Of a stretch of DNA of 64,000 bases, positions 9,501 through 18,027 are shown piece after piece. How positions within the stretch are numbered: position 1 is the stretch's first letter; every line of letters begins with the position of its first letter. The notes beneath the pieces are model-generated. The model did no database searches. It was not told the origin of the DNA and worked only from the letters and a program-made list of their open reading frames with translations. A program made the translations under genes and the position numbers. Source of the DNA: Incurvaria masculella (taxonomy: Eukaryota > Arthropoda > Insecta > Lepidoptera > Incurvariidae); contig OX335641.1 of assembly GCA_946894095.1 (NCBI GenBank), forward strand, positions 10,248,501 to 10,312,500, read 5' to 3'.

Positions 9501-11650
9501 TGTTCGAATAGGGAGTCATCAAGCCACTACGTTACTGAGGCTCTTTCAAGTCACATTTTACTCGAAATGTTTAACTCCTTGGCGCTGTTATGATAAGACT
9601 TTAACGCGCCGGTTTTAATGTGTTGTGTAGAGTTTGAACATTAATTTACAAGCGCGATTCTGTGACTATGTATTTCACCGTGATTATTATTGATTATTCA
9701 ACTTCTACTACCAACCTTAGTAATTTAAGAACAATATCTAAAGATGGGTAGACGAATAATTACTTCACTCGATGATAGTGAAGTGAATGTGAGTGATAAA
9801 CTAGGCATTCGTTCGTTTCTGAGAATATTTACCTGAGTGAAATATTTCGTTTAGTCCCCTAATAACATGAACACAGATATAAATGCTAAAAATCTGATTA
9901 ACGGCATAATAAAAAACATTGCTGCAAATAATTTCAAATAAATTTCCATTAAAACCGGCGCGTTGAGCTCTTATCTAGCTAAATTTAAATATTTGGACTT
10001 TTTTACTTAAACAACGATTTTAATCATGTACACATGTAAAAGACTTATCCAGTCTTCTTTGAAAACCGCACGCGTATGAAGAGTTATGACAATAGATAGA
10101 GTAATGAAAGCTAAAATAATAATTTAGCAGTTATTATTTAATTTTGTTATAATCTGATGAACGTAATGTTTTTTTTTAGTAACTGGACATGGATGGGTAA
10201 TACCACACCCACCGTCATGATCTTGAACTGGAGTGAAAACACAGAACATTTTTCATTTCCGTTTGGACAACCCGGGCAGGCGTAACCCTAACACCTAGTA
10301 GGGGAAGGGGACCTACAGTTTTACATGGATTCCGAAACCATGGAGCAGCTCGCAATCGTGACGAAATGTACTTATCCATCTGATAAAGAGAAATAAAGTG
10401 GGCGGTGGATTCAAACCCGTGTAGTTTGAAAAGTTAACGTTTCGGGCTAGATAACATCAGTATTGCCTTTACTGTTTGCCTCGGCTTAAATTGCAGCTTC
10501 CCTTGGACGATTTTATGTGCCCACCTAACTACACACCTATCCAATGGTGCTTTCACCATTCTGAAAATTATTCGAGTTCATTGTATAAAATTCAGTCACC
10601 TCGGTTATTAAAATAATTTCGAGATAAAGTCAGTTATACTTTACCTTCTCGAAATAGAGAAAGAAAGAAAGAAGTATTTGTATGCTACAATTATATTAAA
10701 ATGAAATACATAGAACATTTTAATATATAATACAAATTGCAAAGGTGATTTCTTCCGGTCAACCTTCGGGGTGATCAAATCATTTGCAGGTACGAAATCA
10801 ATGCACACATAAATACACATTCATTCATAATATGAAACATATTAATATGCATTTAACATATAACCGAATACATAATACATATACACGTACATATTTTAAT
10901 TTTATTAAGCCATTTGAAACTAAATATTTAGTTGCAATTATTCACTTTAAAAGTAATCGCAATAAAATCTGCCTTCTCGGCTTTAAACCGGTTATGTTAC
11001 GACTAAAATGTATGTAATTTAATCTTCAACTTTTAAGCAAAATTAGAACAATATATTGTATAGGAGACATTTAACAAAAAAATTCGTCGACCTATTAAAT
11101 TTATAAAATTTCCTTGCTGACTGTTTAGCTGAACTACTTTAATTTTTTTAAATACATTCTATTAAATACCACGTTGCTCAGCTACTGGAGAAAATGCTAA
11201 GACTTAAATTTTTTTGTCATCGATTTTCATAAAAATTTTAGAATTTGTTAGTACTGTGAGTTTATATTTATGGTTTCCTTTAAAGTACACACCTGTATAC
11301 TTGCAAACATATGAGAATATCCCAATAAACAGGCGAAAAGGAGCAAAATTCTGCAACACATGATAAAATAAAGCGAAGCCCGGCAGTATGGAGACAGCTA
11401 CAGATTATTTCAATAATCGTCTAGCAATTAGCCCTTTATAATGTAATCTAGTGATTTTTTCTTCCTATCAATGTATTCTCTGTATATTTTATTTAACGTT
11501 CTGCAACCGACACTAAACTCCGAGCTAAATAAAAGCGCGATAGAGTCGAGGTCACTCACCCGATAGGAAGCTGCTCGCGAACGAGTCATCCTGGCAGAGG
11601 TTCCGGGAGAGCAGGCCGCACGCAAACACAGTCACGAACAGTGCGCGCAT
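390..11650 (-). CDS. mas: masquerade-like clip-domain serine protease homologue, 5' part of gene (six coding exons)
   Basis: This spliced minus-strand gene runs off the left edge of the window. The six exons seen, in transcript order, are 11560-11650, 2753-2902, 1777-1908, 1178-1371, 839-1069 and 390-517. Their phases join without a frameshift (1, 1, 1, 0, 0, then 2 out), giving about 308 residues. The product starts with a signal peptide and then has four Cys-rich modules ending in a Cys-Cys pair, the disulfide-knotted clip-type repeats of Drosophila Masquerade. In flies, Masquerade is a secreted protease homologue with a dead catalytic triad that is needed for muscle attachment. In arthropods generally, related proteins act in cell adhesion and prophenoloxidase activation. 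The protease-like domain is not in this window, so its inactivity cannot be checked here. Intron 1 is 8.66 kb and full of transposons; later introns are short. Family assignment is confident, but individual splice sites are inferred by eye. Confidence 0.85.
839..1069 (-). CDS. mas: mas exon 5: third clip-type module
   Basis: The acceptor is ctccaacag|CT and the donor is ACACAG|GTATTC, 231 nt, phase 0 in and out. The peptide begins LTTTTYAPPPKNKYSPVDNG, then the module CSGQCITGLFALLCEN with later Cys in DATCSN and GTCCIN, and a Pro/Thr-rich tail. It has the same Cys-x3-Cys, Leu-Cys, Cys, Cys-Cys spacing as exons 2, 4 and 6. The longer sense-strand open frame over the same bases is a shadow of this exon. 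Confidence 0.83.
1178..1371 (-). CDS. mas: mas exon 4: second clip-type module
   Basis: The acceptor is tatgtgcag|GG. The module reads KCTGVCVADRIAEYC, then a Cys in PELCMSG and MRCCVS, followed by a basic/Thr linker ending MRPTA. Two donors overlap at the end: GCG|GTCAGT (phase 0, exon end 1178) and GTCA|GTATAC (phase 1, exon end 1174). Only the first joins in frame to exon 5 at its natural acceptor, so 1178 is used. The open frame continues further into the intron, but that part is not expected to be coding. Confidence 0.8.
1472..1633. mobile_element. foldback/MITE-like element with 39-bp perfect inverted arms
   Basis: The arm at 1472-1510 is the exact reverse complement of the arm at 1595-1633 (39 of 39 bases). 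The 84-bp centre holds a second small hairpin around 1561-1577 (gtcca...tggac). It lies in the short mas intron between exons 3 and 4. The structure fits a non-autonomous foldback DNA element. There are no coding sequences, and I could not assign a clear target duplication or superfamily. Confidence 0.75.
1777..1908 (-). CDS. mas: mas exon 3: Pro/Thr-rich linker
   Basis: This is an open, phase-1 symmetric exon of 132 nt with no cysteine. It starts NETTTRQPPARYTTAEPEED and continues through a Glu/Pro/Lys-rich stretch to KTKDNNN. Such low-complexity linkers separate the clip modules of Masquerade. The donor is ATG|GTAACA. The acceptor is uncertain: gagcag|GC at 1909/1908 and an upstream acgcag|CA (exon start 1935) both keep the frame. 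The first has the better pyrimidine run and is preferred. Confidence 0.6.
1909..3751. other. mas intron sequence, mostly featureless
   Basis: Apart from exon 2 (2753-2902), this AT-rich stretch shows no coding signal or repeat structure that I recognise. An A-run near 2310 is low complexity only. Confidence 0.5.
2753..2902 (-). CDS. mas: mas exon 2: first clip-type disulfide module
   Basis: The acceptor is ttgcag|GT and the donor is TCAG|GTATGT, 150 nt, phase 1 in and out. The translation runs LLDTLDTQVDAKNCPGVCMH and continues with a Cys in LICYEV, a Cys in VECPN and a final MKCCVD. This Cys-x3-Cys ... Cys ... Cys ... Cys-Cys pattern is the Masquerade clip repeat. GC content at third codon positions is far higher than in the flanking introns, as expected for a conserved coding exon in AT-rich surroundings. 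Confidence 0.87.
3752..3845 (-). mobile_element. SINE 3'-end fragment
   Basis: In plus orientation it opens with the T-run and the taactggacatggatggct motif that mark the 3' end of the window's SINE body. It continues through gggaactaggtgccatt. This is a truncated minus-strand copy with no pol III head. Confidence 0.65.
3958..4832 (+). mobile_element. Lep1-type non-autonomous Helitron
   Basis: It begins with the tctaataaatattataaa-type 5' end of lepidopteran Lep1 Helitrons. It carries the usual early line about Met-Asp-like gatggatggatg and tttcacgtaaaaactactg. It finishes with a GC hairpin (acccgagcggagccgggt) a few bases before a terminal CTAGT at 4828-4832. No TIRs or target duplication are expected for Helitrons. 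A GC-rich, G-dominated minisatellite occupies about 4150-4240, and a SINE piece sits at about 4455-4555. The element is in mas intron 1. No RepHel protein is encoded. Confidence 0.75.
4455..4555 (+). mobile_element. 5S-headed SINE fragment nested in the Helitron
   Basis: The run from gagatgggttactgttttcg through gttgaggctggctgtggg to cttactaggt aligns by eye with the head/body junction of the SINE copies at 38345 and 55315. It is divergent and truncated on both sides. Confidence 0.5.
4833..6019. other. unassigned intron 1 sequence with one acceptor-like open frame
   Basis: No known gene or repeat is recognised. On the plus strand a pyrimidine-rich acceptor-like site (cccttacag at about 5366-5374) precedes an open stretch to 5569 with a hydrophobic segment (FSLVGIFGSACIFIALY). 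No homology or donor supports an exon, so this is only noted. Confidence 0.3.
6020..6852 (+). repeat. GGGTTCCGTACC-type dispersed repeat, interrupted by a TTAA MITE
   Basis: The left part (6020-6124) has tagggttccgtaccc, then actaagcctccgctgtccgt and the catgaa/tcgtat segment. The right part (6672-6852) has tttattttgccgctataaca and ends gtgcgagtccgactcgtac. The same order occurs uninterrupted at 42208-42508 and 62452-62755. The 539-bp MITE between them splits this copy, so the MITE arrived later. Confidence 0.75.
6125..6671 (+). mobile_element. TTAA-flanked MITE, copy A
   Basis: TTAA is present at both ends (6125-6128 and 6668-6671). The ends are inverted: AGGCGGCCCAACCCGGCGGG at the left and the complement of AGGTGGCCCATCCCGTTC at the right. 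The interior is non-coding and about 85-95% alike by eye to copies at 12451, 29025 and 57721. TTAA target duplication is the hallmark of piggyBac transposases, so mobilisation by a piggyBac-type element is inferred. No transposase is present. Confidence 0.8.
6853..7680. other. unassigned mas intron 1 sequence
   Basis: This is AT-rich with no recognised coding, RNA or repeat signal. Confidence 0.4.
7681..8260. repeat. 264-bp tandem repeat, about 2.2 copies
   Basis: The phrase acactaactttttaaa recurs at 7681, 7945 and 8209, giving a period of 264 bp. Units 1 and 2 are nearly identical, with a few substitutions (for example gagaatg/gataatg and cattttgttg/cattttattg). Unit 3 stops after about 45 bp and diverges. 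This is a local duplication in mas intron 1; it has no coding content. Confidence 0.9.
8341..8740. mobile_element. RTE-type LINE fragment with 5' inversion
   Basis: On the minus strand, 8627 down to 8341 encodes the far C-terminus of an RTE-clade reverse transcriptase (WLAKLKCSLGWSLQPKRRR and a degenerate tail). Immediately to the right, on the plus strand, 8630-8740 encodes the portion that should come just before it (MTYGCETWTL, then MERAML). A 5' segment inverted against its own 3' segment is the classic product of twin priming. The copy is short, frameshifted and dead. Confidence 0.7.
8741..9225. other. unassigned, with GC-rich patch
   Basis: About 8880-8945 is a G-rich imperfect repeat (gcggtgcggggcggtgcggc) without coding support. 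The remainder is ordinary intron sequence. Confidence 0.4.
9226..9405 (-). mobile_element. SINE body fragment
   Basis: The plus-strand text shows ccgtttcgaccatctttcat, caatgcgatggtat and ccaggcgggattaagcctac, the reverse complement of the common SINE body (ggttggtaccatcgcattgg, gatggtcgaagcggcaatga). The head is missing. Confidence 0.65.
9406..10167. other. unassigned mas intron 1 sequence
   Basis: No recognised gene or repeat. Open frames here are short and lack homology. Confidence 0.35.
10168..10430 (-). mobile_element. tRNA-headed SINE, 5'-truncated
   Basis: In plus orientation it begins with a T-run plus taactggacatggatggg and continues through the body (tagtaggggaaggggaccta, ccatggagcagctcgca). 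It reaches a partial B box (ttcaaaccc) near 10413. The A-box end is lost. Confidence 0.7.
10431..11553. other. unassigned AT-rich sequence between SINE and mas exon 1
   Basis: Nothing recognisable. Short open frames are AT-rich and look random. Confidence 0.35.
11560..11650 (-). CDS. mas: mas coding exon 1: start codon and signal peptide
   Basis: The ATG is at 11650-11648 on the minus strand. Thirty codons follow, encoding MRALFVTVFACGLLSRNLCQ and then DDSFASSFLS: a short basic N-terminus, a hydrophobic core and a polar cleavage region, as expected for a secreted protein. The exon ends in phase 1 at a strong donor (G|GTGAGT). The split codon completes as Gly with the next exon, giving the Ser-Gly-Leu-Leu-Asp junction expected before the first clip module. 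I chose this ATG because it opens directly on the signal peptide. A non-coding first exon further right is possible (an AG lies a few bases upstream of the ATG). Confidence 0.8.
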
Positions 11651-11990
11651 CGTCACTGCCCTAAATCACTCGCGACCTATATCAAAGTGTTGCTCGTGCG
11701 TCGCGCGCGTCCATTCATACGCTACGTCACGGAGACCGTTACGCGTAACAGTTTCATAGCAACGGTACGTCGTCGGCGGAGGTCGCTCAAGGCTGCGGCG
11801 GGCGCAGGGCTCCGGGGCAGACTGTGGCCGCGCCGTCCGGTCCCGCGGCGGGCCCCCACCGCCGGAGCAACGGTGCTTCGTGTGGACGCGGCCGTGGGAG
11901 ATCTTCTTGTCTCTGTCCGGCGCGGTTGTCGTTGGATTCCTGAATCTTTGTTAGGTCGCGACGCGCACACTCGAGTGAGGGGTCTAGTCC
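11651..11990 (-). promoter_or_regulatory. GC/CpG-rich upstream region of mas
   Basis: Directly upstream of the mas start codon, this CpG-rich block contrasts with AT-rich flanks. It probably contains the mas 5' leader and promoter. I see no convincing TATA box at a usable distance from the ATG. The open frames on both strands across it are by-products of the GC richness. The promoter role is inferred from position only. Confidence 0.35.
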
Positions 11991-11996
11991 TATAGG

Positions 11997-12267
11997 CCTA
12001 TTCTTGGAATTCCGTGCTCAGGAATGAGGATTTTTTCTGTCGGGAAGACCACTTTTATTGCGTTTTTTATCTCTAAGCACGATAGTTCCGGAATAAAACA
12101 GAAAAGTCGAGATTTTTTTTAATGTATGTCCACACACAGTAGATCCGGAGCACGATATTTAAATGATTTAAAGTTTTCCGTCGAGAAAATAGCATGACGA
12201 CCGCTATAAAAGCTGTTTGCTCGACTCTTATATTCCTGAATTCTGAGCATGGAATTCTAAGAATAGG
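11997..12267. mobile_element. 271-bp TIR element (MITE)
   Basis: The left end, cctattcttggaattcc, and the right end, ggaattctaagaatagg, are inverted repeats with one mismatch in 17. The arms extend imperfectly inward (gctcaggaat / attctgagc). It is non-coding, and related copies seem to lie at 14799-14992 and 26005-26194. Confidence 0.7.
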
Positions 12268-12450
12268 CTCCCCAGTAATCCAATGGATAATGTCGTGGAG
12301 ATCTTTAACATATTTTTTCTCAGTTAGATAAACATGTTACGTATATATGAGCATACAAAATATAGAATTATTACCCATCAACTGTTTAAATTTCAGCGAA
12401 TGCAATTCCAAAACAAAGCAGCTTTTAATGTCGCTTTTTAGATGTCAGTC

Positions 12451-13008
12451 TTAAGGTGGCCCAACCCGGCGGGACTAACTCATTCGCGGGCACTGTACAA
12501 AACCGTGCTGTTGCGTTCTGGGACCTTCTCTGTTTCAAAGAAAAAGACAGGCTCCGTGATGATGAAGGAAGATGCAACATGTTCACAAAAAAGACAATGT
12601 GACAAAGACAATGTATGATTTGGTAAGATTTACGAAAATTTTGATTTCAAAACGACTTATAGCTAAAAGTAAACCACGACCGCTGTAGTCAAAAATCTAA
12701 CAAAAACCAAATAGATTATAAATCTTGATTAAATAAGCTATGTCTGATGACTAATCTTTTTAAGATTTTCTTACTTTATCATTGCGTAATAAACCACCAA
12801 AGTTTTTGTATAAAACGCGCGAAAATTCGAACTTTCGGACGTCATAACTTAGAAACCAAACAGAATTTTACAATGCCAACGGTCATCAGACATCTAGTTC
12901 GATCAATTAAAGCTCTTTTGAGCAAAATTAGGGATCTCTGATAAGAAATATGGGCGTGATCTTCTTTCCCCGTTTGTATGGGGAGTTGACCGGGTTGGGC
13001 CACGTTAA
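12451..13008 (+). mobile_element. TTAA-flanked MITE, copy B
   Basis: TTAA lies at 12451-12454 and 13005-13008. The left end AGGTGGCCCAACCCGGCGGG and the right end (cgggttgggccacg before TTAA) are inverted. The interior matches copy A throughout, including ggacttatagctaaaagtaa-like and gggatctctga(t/c)aagaaat segments. It has no open frame. Confidence 0.8.
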
Positions 13009-14639
13009 AGTACATCCATGACCAAACACTTTAAAAAAACCATTTAAAATGTTTAAAGTTTAATTGAATGACTCTTAAGTCTATTCAGTATTAAGTCCAG
13101 CTAGCTTACACAGCAAAGTACACCTATAAAATATAAAAATCACGATGGCCATTAATAACATCAAAGATTGACGGTAACACAATGTGAAGTCGGCTTTGTT
13201 TTGTAAATAAAGTCGACTATTATTGCTGATGAGAACTTTATGGAAAAATGATAAACATGTCTCCTAAGGCTTCCATGCCTTAGTCAATTCTTGCTAATGA
13301 CAGGTTAGTTTCGCCTAATGTTATATTTTTCATCAACTATCAAAGAAATACGCTGAAAACTAGGAAAATCTATAGGAACTAGAATTGATTAGGTAAATAC
13401 CACAGTATGTGCACAACTTTGTGCCATTCCAGCACCTTTCTCATATTGCAGGGCTACATTGAACTGAATGCAAAACATGGACACATTTTCATTTCCGCTT
13501 CGACCATATTTCATTCAATGTGACATTACCAATCCAGGCAGGTTAACCTTACCACTCAGAAAGTGGGGAAATTATGTAAGGAATTACTGAATTCCGTGAA
13601 CTCGGAACCACGAACGCGCGATTTTGTTGCGCATTTAAAATATTAATTGGAAACTTGGATCCTATTCCGGAGCGATGCGCAGACAAGGTAACAAGTCCGC
13701 CGCTGGTCTAGGCCGTTGTGTATGTGAGTGCATCATAACGATTGATTTATTCAGGTAGCCGCTGCATAAATTGGAACACGTTCATATGTCACGTGTCATC
13801 TCTACCCCCATGTTTAGATTCTAGGTACATCTCTATGCAATACAGGATTTTATTTTACTTTTTCACAGAGGTCAAATTAAGTTTATTCTTAGTTGCCTCC
13901 ACCATCACCCTGTATGATATTCTCCGTCATAGACGCAGCCACGGACTATTTTTATTGATTTTATATATCGGTTCATCGATCCCTTACGGTCAATTGCGTA
14001 CGCAGCGTATCGCCTAGGCAGGGCCGTTGACCGTCTCGAATCGGTCGCGTCAAGTTCGCCACGGACTGCAATGTTCATTATTGTGTGTAAAACTCTTTAA
14101 CGAGACCATAACAAAGTTCGATGACCAATAAAATGCAGATCAAGTGAAAGTGGTTTCATCTTGTTCAGACCGTTCGAATCCCATTCAATACGTCTTCAAT
14201 GGACCTCATAAATTTAATATTGTTTCAGAAAATATTTTTAGATATATTTCTCAGGATAAAGGGGTTTCTGGAGATGCAGCTGCTCTCTAATAAATAACAT
14301 TTATAATAAATTATAAAAATAATATGTAAATAAATGTATGATATGTAAATAATAAAACGTAGAGTTATACAACAAAGGAATTACCGTCTTAAGCTTGCAC
14401 AATATAATACGAGAAATCAGAAAAAATCATAATTCTGTCTCCAAGTTTTTTCATGTGCATAGTGCGAGTCTACCCCCAATGGTCGGTCAAAGAGCAAATT
14501 GGACCACATCGTTAAATCAATTTTATGCTAAATCAGACATCTATTTTATTTTTATATTGGCGTCAATTTATTTTAGTTAAGTTAAGTCCTATTTAGTGAT
14601 GTTGATCCAATTCAGTCAATTCAGGAGGTACAAAGTGCA
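13009..14639. other. intergenic stretch with one SINE piece
   Basis: A minus-strand SINE body fragment lies at about 13405-13562 (ccgcttcgaccatatttcat, ccaatccaggcaggttaa). The rest shows no supported gene. The 91-codon open frame at 13742-14017 has no recognisable domain. Confidence 0.45.
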
Positions 14640-14998
14640 GAGGGCTACTCATGAAGTGACCGCGAAAAGTTTGCACACCGTCATTCTCTATAAATATAGA
14701 AATAAAGTAGGCATATTTTTTTTCTACATAGAGATTCTTCACAATAACAAAGTTGTTCTTAACAAAAACAACTTCTCGTATTCGCTTCCTGAGTAATCAG
14801 GAATCAAGAATCCCGAGTCTCGAAAACCACTTTGATACAGGTTTTCAAAGCGGATTTCCTGATCAAAAGATTCCGGACATAGTATTTCAATCAATCAAGG
14901 TTTTTCGTCGAAAAAAATCCTTTGAAAACTGCTATAAAAGCGGCTTTCTGCACTCAGGATTCCGGATTCCTAATTGCGGAAACCCACGGATAGGTCTG
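14640..14998. mobile_element. two adjacent degenerate foldback MITEs
   Basis: About 14640-14795 resembles the foldback family at 15030-15180 and 50883-51020 (ctactcatg end, central ttttttctacatagag, ttctcgtattcgc end). About 14799-14992 resembles the element at 26005-26194 (ggttttcaaagcgg, caaggtttttcgtcgaaaaa, ctataaaagcgg). Both are non-coding and have imperfect ends. Confidence 0.5.
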
Positions 14999-15034
14999 CT
15001 GTACATTTAAGATTATTGCACAGCCCCTGCGGGT

Positions 15035-15180
15035 CTACTCATGGAGGCGAACACGAGAAGTTCTCATGTTCGAAGCTGTCAAACTCTTTTTAGAAAAAAG
15101 ATGCCTTCTTTTTTTCTACATAGAGTTTGACAATTTCTCACGGGAGAACTTCTCGTGTTCACTCTCGTACTCAGGGAATT
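15035..15180. mobile_element. foldback MITE with nested inverted repeats
   Basis: The outer arm gaacacgagaagttctc (15049-15065) pairs with gagaacttctcgtgttc (15144-15160), perfect over 17 bp. An inner pair, tgtcaaactctttt / tagagtttgaca, brackets the centre. Two more copies are in the window. Confidence 0.7.
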
Positions 15181-15375
15181 GGACGGGTTAGTGTGAATCA
15201 CTTTAATTTCTCTTTCGGATGACATCATCGCTGTCATTTTATGTTGCGTCATTGCACTCTTATGAGAGTAATTAGCAAGAAAAACTTGGGTGACATGTGT
15301 GAGAAAGTTTTACGTGAGTAGCTGTCATTTCATCAGTTTAAAAATGTAAGTATGTCAATGTTGCCGATCTATATT

Positions 15376-15470
15376 AGGAAGGTCCTGGCATGATACCTTG
15401 TTCCCATATGGTGTGTTAGGCTAATATCATGACGGTCGGTCTGATATTAGCTAGTCTACTTATATAAAAA
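15376..15470 (+). mobile_element. SINE 3'-end fragment
   Basis: It contains aaggtcctggcatgatacct, ggctaatatcatgacggtcg and an A-rich tail after tatataaaaaag. It is a 5'-truncated plus-strand copy. Confidence 0.6.
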
Positions 15471-15829
15471 AGTATTCACCAGTGAGTCACAGGTTATTGT
15501 GAATAACTGGCGAATGTGAATTTAAATCGTAACCCTTTAAAACTAAGAACTATTCGGTCACGGGTATGGGCAATATATGCAGTATAGGCAAGAGGAGCAG
15601 TGTAATTGTCTCCATCCATACAAACGGCCAATTTATTTTGGTGTAGAAAGAAGTAAAAAAAAAAATTAATCGCAAGTATTTTATTATTTCGACTATCTCA
15701 GGAAATGTATTTTAGGACCTTATTTTTTTAAATTAGTATGCACGTTTAAAATAAACAAAACATATTACTAACGCGGGGACTTGTCGATTATTCGATTATT
15801 ATTATAATACTATTATGTCGAAAATATTG

Positions 15830-16203
15830 CGGCTCGTGGCCTAGTGGCGCGGGGACTGGCCTAGCGTACCAGAAGCCTGGGTTCGATACCGACATTGCAC
15901 CACTGTCTTTCTCTTTCCGAGTGAGATAAGTGCATTTCGTCACGAATGCGAGCTGCTCCATGGTTCGGAATCCATGTAAAACTGTAGGTCCCCTTCCCCT
16001 ACTAGGTGGTAGGGTTTAAGCCCGCCGGGTTGGTACCATCGCATTGGATGAAAAGATGGTCGAAGCGGCAATGAAAAATTATTATTGTCCGTGTTTTCCA
16101 TCCAGTTCAATGTAGCCGTGCTCATAAAGGGAAGGTCCTGGCATGGCACCAAATTCCTTCGGGAATGTGGTGTATTGGGCTAATATCATAACGGTAGTTG
16201 TGT
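15830..16203 (+). mobile_element. tRNA-derived SINE, nearly full length
   Basis: The head has an A-box-like tggcctagtggcgcgggg and a B box, ggttcgatacc, 40-50 bp later: the split pol III promoter of a tRNA-derived SINE. The body follows in the order found in every copy (gtgcatttcgtcacgaatgc, ccccttcccctactaggtgg, ggttggtaccatcgcattgg, ccatccagttcaatgtagcc, ggtcctggcatggcacc, taatatcataacggtagt). The A-rich tail has decayed. Open frames across it are spurious. Confidence 0.85.
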
Positions 16204-16454
16204 GGTAAAAATAAGAAAATAAAATTATTCTTCTAGTGAAAAATTACGCTAGAATTTAAAATGTTCACAGAAATATCTCACCACAGGTATTCCAGAAGGT
16301 TGTTAGCGCTGTCATCGGAGATAAAGCAGCCGCAAATAGTACAAGAGATGCTCAGCTGGTCTGTTACATTACTTTGGTGGTTTGGAAATTGTGCCTGAAA
16401 ATTTTAACTTGTTTCGAAAACGCGCAATAACGATGGAAATATGTTTGTTGTTTT

Positions 16455-16560
16455 TAGGGTTCCGTTCCTAATCCATTACCGGATCACTTATATTTTCGTC
16501 CGTCCGACCGTTTGTCATGATCCTTTTCCTCAGGAACGGTAATGTAAGGGGATCTTTATG
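16455..16560 (+). repeat. GGGTTCCGTACC-type repeat, truncated
   Basis: It opens tttagggttccgttcct and keeps the cgtccgtccgaccgtttgtc segment, then ends. It is a short, diverged copy of the family intact at 62452-62755. Confidence 0.5.
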
Positions 16561-16577
16561 TAACTCAAATACTAACA

Positions 16578-16701
16578 GTCGTATTCAGAGTGAACCTGTC
16601 AAAACTTAGAACGGGATTAGCACCGGACTAACCATACAAAAACCGGTTTAGTCCGGCAATAATCCGCGTTCTAAAGTTCGTCCGCCCACTCTGAATAAGA
16701 C
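16578..16701. mobile_element. 124-bp TIR MITE
   Basis: The ends gtcgtattcagagtg and cactctgaataagac are inverted with one mismatch. An internal hairpin, ccggactaacc...ggtttagtccgg, makes the element almost wholly self-complementary. Half-copies occur at about 23821 and 53535. It is non-coding. Confidence 0.75.
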
Positions 16702-17129
16702 AGTAATGGTCTAGTCAACTGAGACTAGTTTGCACAAACGTTTACTCAGTATTTTGTTATGCAGCAAGCGACAAAAGTTGCTATTGCTGGGAGCGAAGGT
16801 ACACACACAACAACTTGGCAACCCTAGTGAGATCTGAACAATAATTAAAGACAAAATAAATAGTTGGCAATCAACATCAAGTAAAATGATTGGCCATCGA
16901 TATAGCTTTGGTAGTTTCGTTGAGATTGGTCAACAGCAGGTCAACCGTACTGGGTTCGCAAGAATTGGAGTGCCACTGTTTTTGGCAGTCGAATTTCAAT
17001 TGACCTAATGATCGGCTTTATAGATTTTAAACTGTTCTCTGTTTGGAATAAAACGTCAATGAATAACCTTATAATCATCACATTGTACAAACATTGCAGC
17101 AATCAACCAGTCGTGATTTCTGCCCAAAA
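16702..17129. other. unassigned intergenic sequence
   Basis: No supported feature. Confidence 0.35.
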
Positions 17130-17545
17130 TCTTACCTAGGAACTAGGTTCTATGCCAGGGCCTTATATTACACTACATTGAACTGGATAGAAGACACGGA
17201 CAATGTTCATTGCCGTTTAGACTATCGTTCATTCAATGCCAACCAGGGCAAGATTATCCCTACCACCAAGTACATAAGGCGACCTAAAAGTTTGCTTGGA
17301 ATAAGTAAGGGCCGAGTGCACGAAAGGAACAAAAATCAAAATCAACGTCAACGTATGATTAAACATGTCACTTTGTATGGACAGTATGGAAGGAACTCCA
17401 TGCGGAAAAGCAGTGCATAGAAATGCATTATTTATTGTTGTAATTATTTATTTTGTTTCCAGTGCACTTAGTGATATGCATTTTTGCAAATATCATGAAT
17501 AGGCTTGATATTAGACATCCATGTCCAGTTACATAAAAAACAAAA
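17130..17545. mobile_element. composite of SINE and short MITE pieces
   Basis: 17130-17275 is a minus-strand SINE body (ggaactaggttctatgccag, actacattgaactggataga). About 17310-17405 matches, inverted, a repeat at 53105-53240 (cgtatgattaaacatgtcac, gtatggacagtatgga). About 17507-17545 is a plus-strand SINE 3' tail (gacatccatgtccagttac plus A-run). Confidence 0.55.
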
Positions 17546-17569
17546 ATACCAGTAGAAAATTTAAGCTCA

Positions 17570-17815
17570 GAGGGTAAGATGTGTTTATTCAGCAGGTGGC
17601 GGCGCGGCGGTGACGGCAGCCGGGGACTCACATTACGTGAAACAATGTCTGTAGAAAGCGTGGTCGGCCGGCAAACTCCGCCGCGGCGCGCCGTCGGCGG
17701 CGGCGTTGAAACCCCCGCGGCGCCGCCTCCGCCGATGCCGTCGTCGCGTCGTCGTCACGTTGTCGTAGCGGCGGGGCGGCGGCAGTGCAGGTGCGTTGGG
17801 AACACTTATTAGGAG
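17570..17815. other. orphan exon-like GC-rich island
   Basis: This 200-bp CpG-rich block sits in AT-rich, repeat-laden DNA and is open in more than one frame on both strands. On the minus strand, a frame ending FNAAADGAPRRSLPADHAFY then RHCFT and a stop is followed about 60 bp later by AATAAA (plus-strand tttatt at 17583), as in a terminal exon. On the plus strand, an acceptor-like tgtttattcag precedes an open frame to 17812. I recognise no protein family. Either strand is possible, and so is a non-coding CpG island. Confidence 0.3.
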
Positions 17816-18027
17816 CTCAAATTGATATCGGTTAGTTGCGGTACCCGGCTCTGCTCGCGTATTGGACGAATCACTGGCCCATAGTGTGCCATTTGTGTGC
17901 GTGTCACACACACACAAACACAAAACAATCAACCGTGTTAAAAAGCACCACATGTGGATATTCGGTAAAATATATAGACCGTATTATAGTTGCATGAAGC
18001 ATCACTTTCCTGTGGAAGTGTGAGCAC

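Noticed and set aside
13742..14017. 91-codon hydrophobic frame
   Set aside because: AT-rich composition, no splice or start context and no recognisable domain.
15830..15905. tRNA gene at the SINE head
   Set aside because: A and B boxes are present, but there is no cloverleaf with a paired acceptor stem, and the same head recurs with the SINE body.
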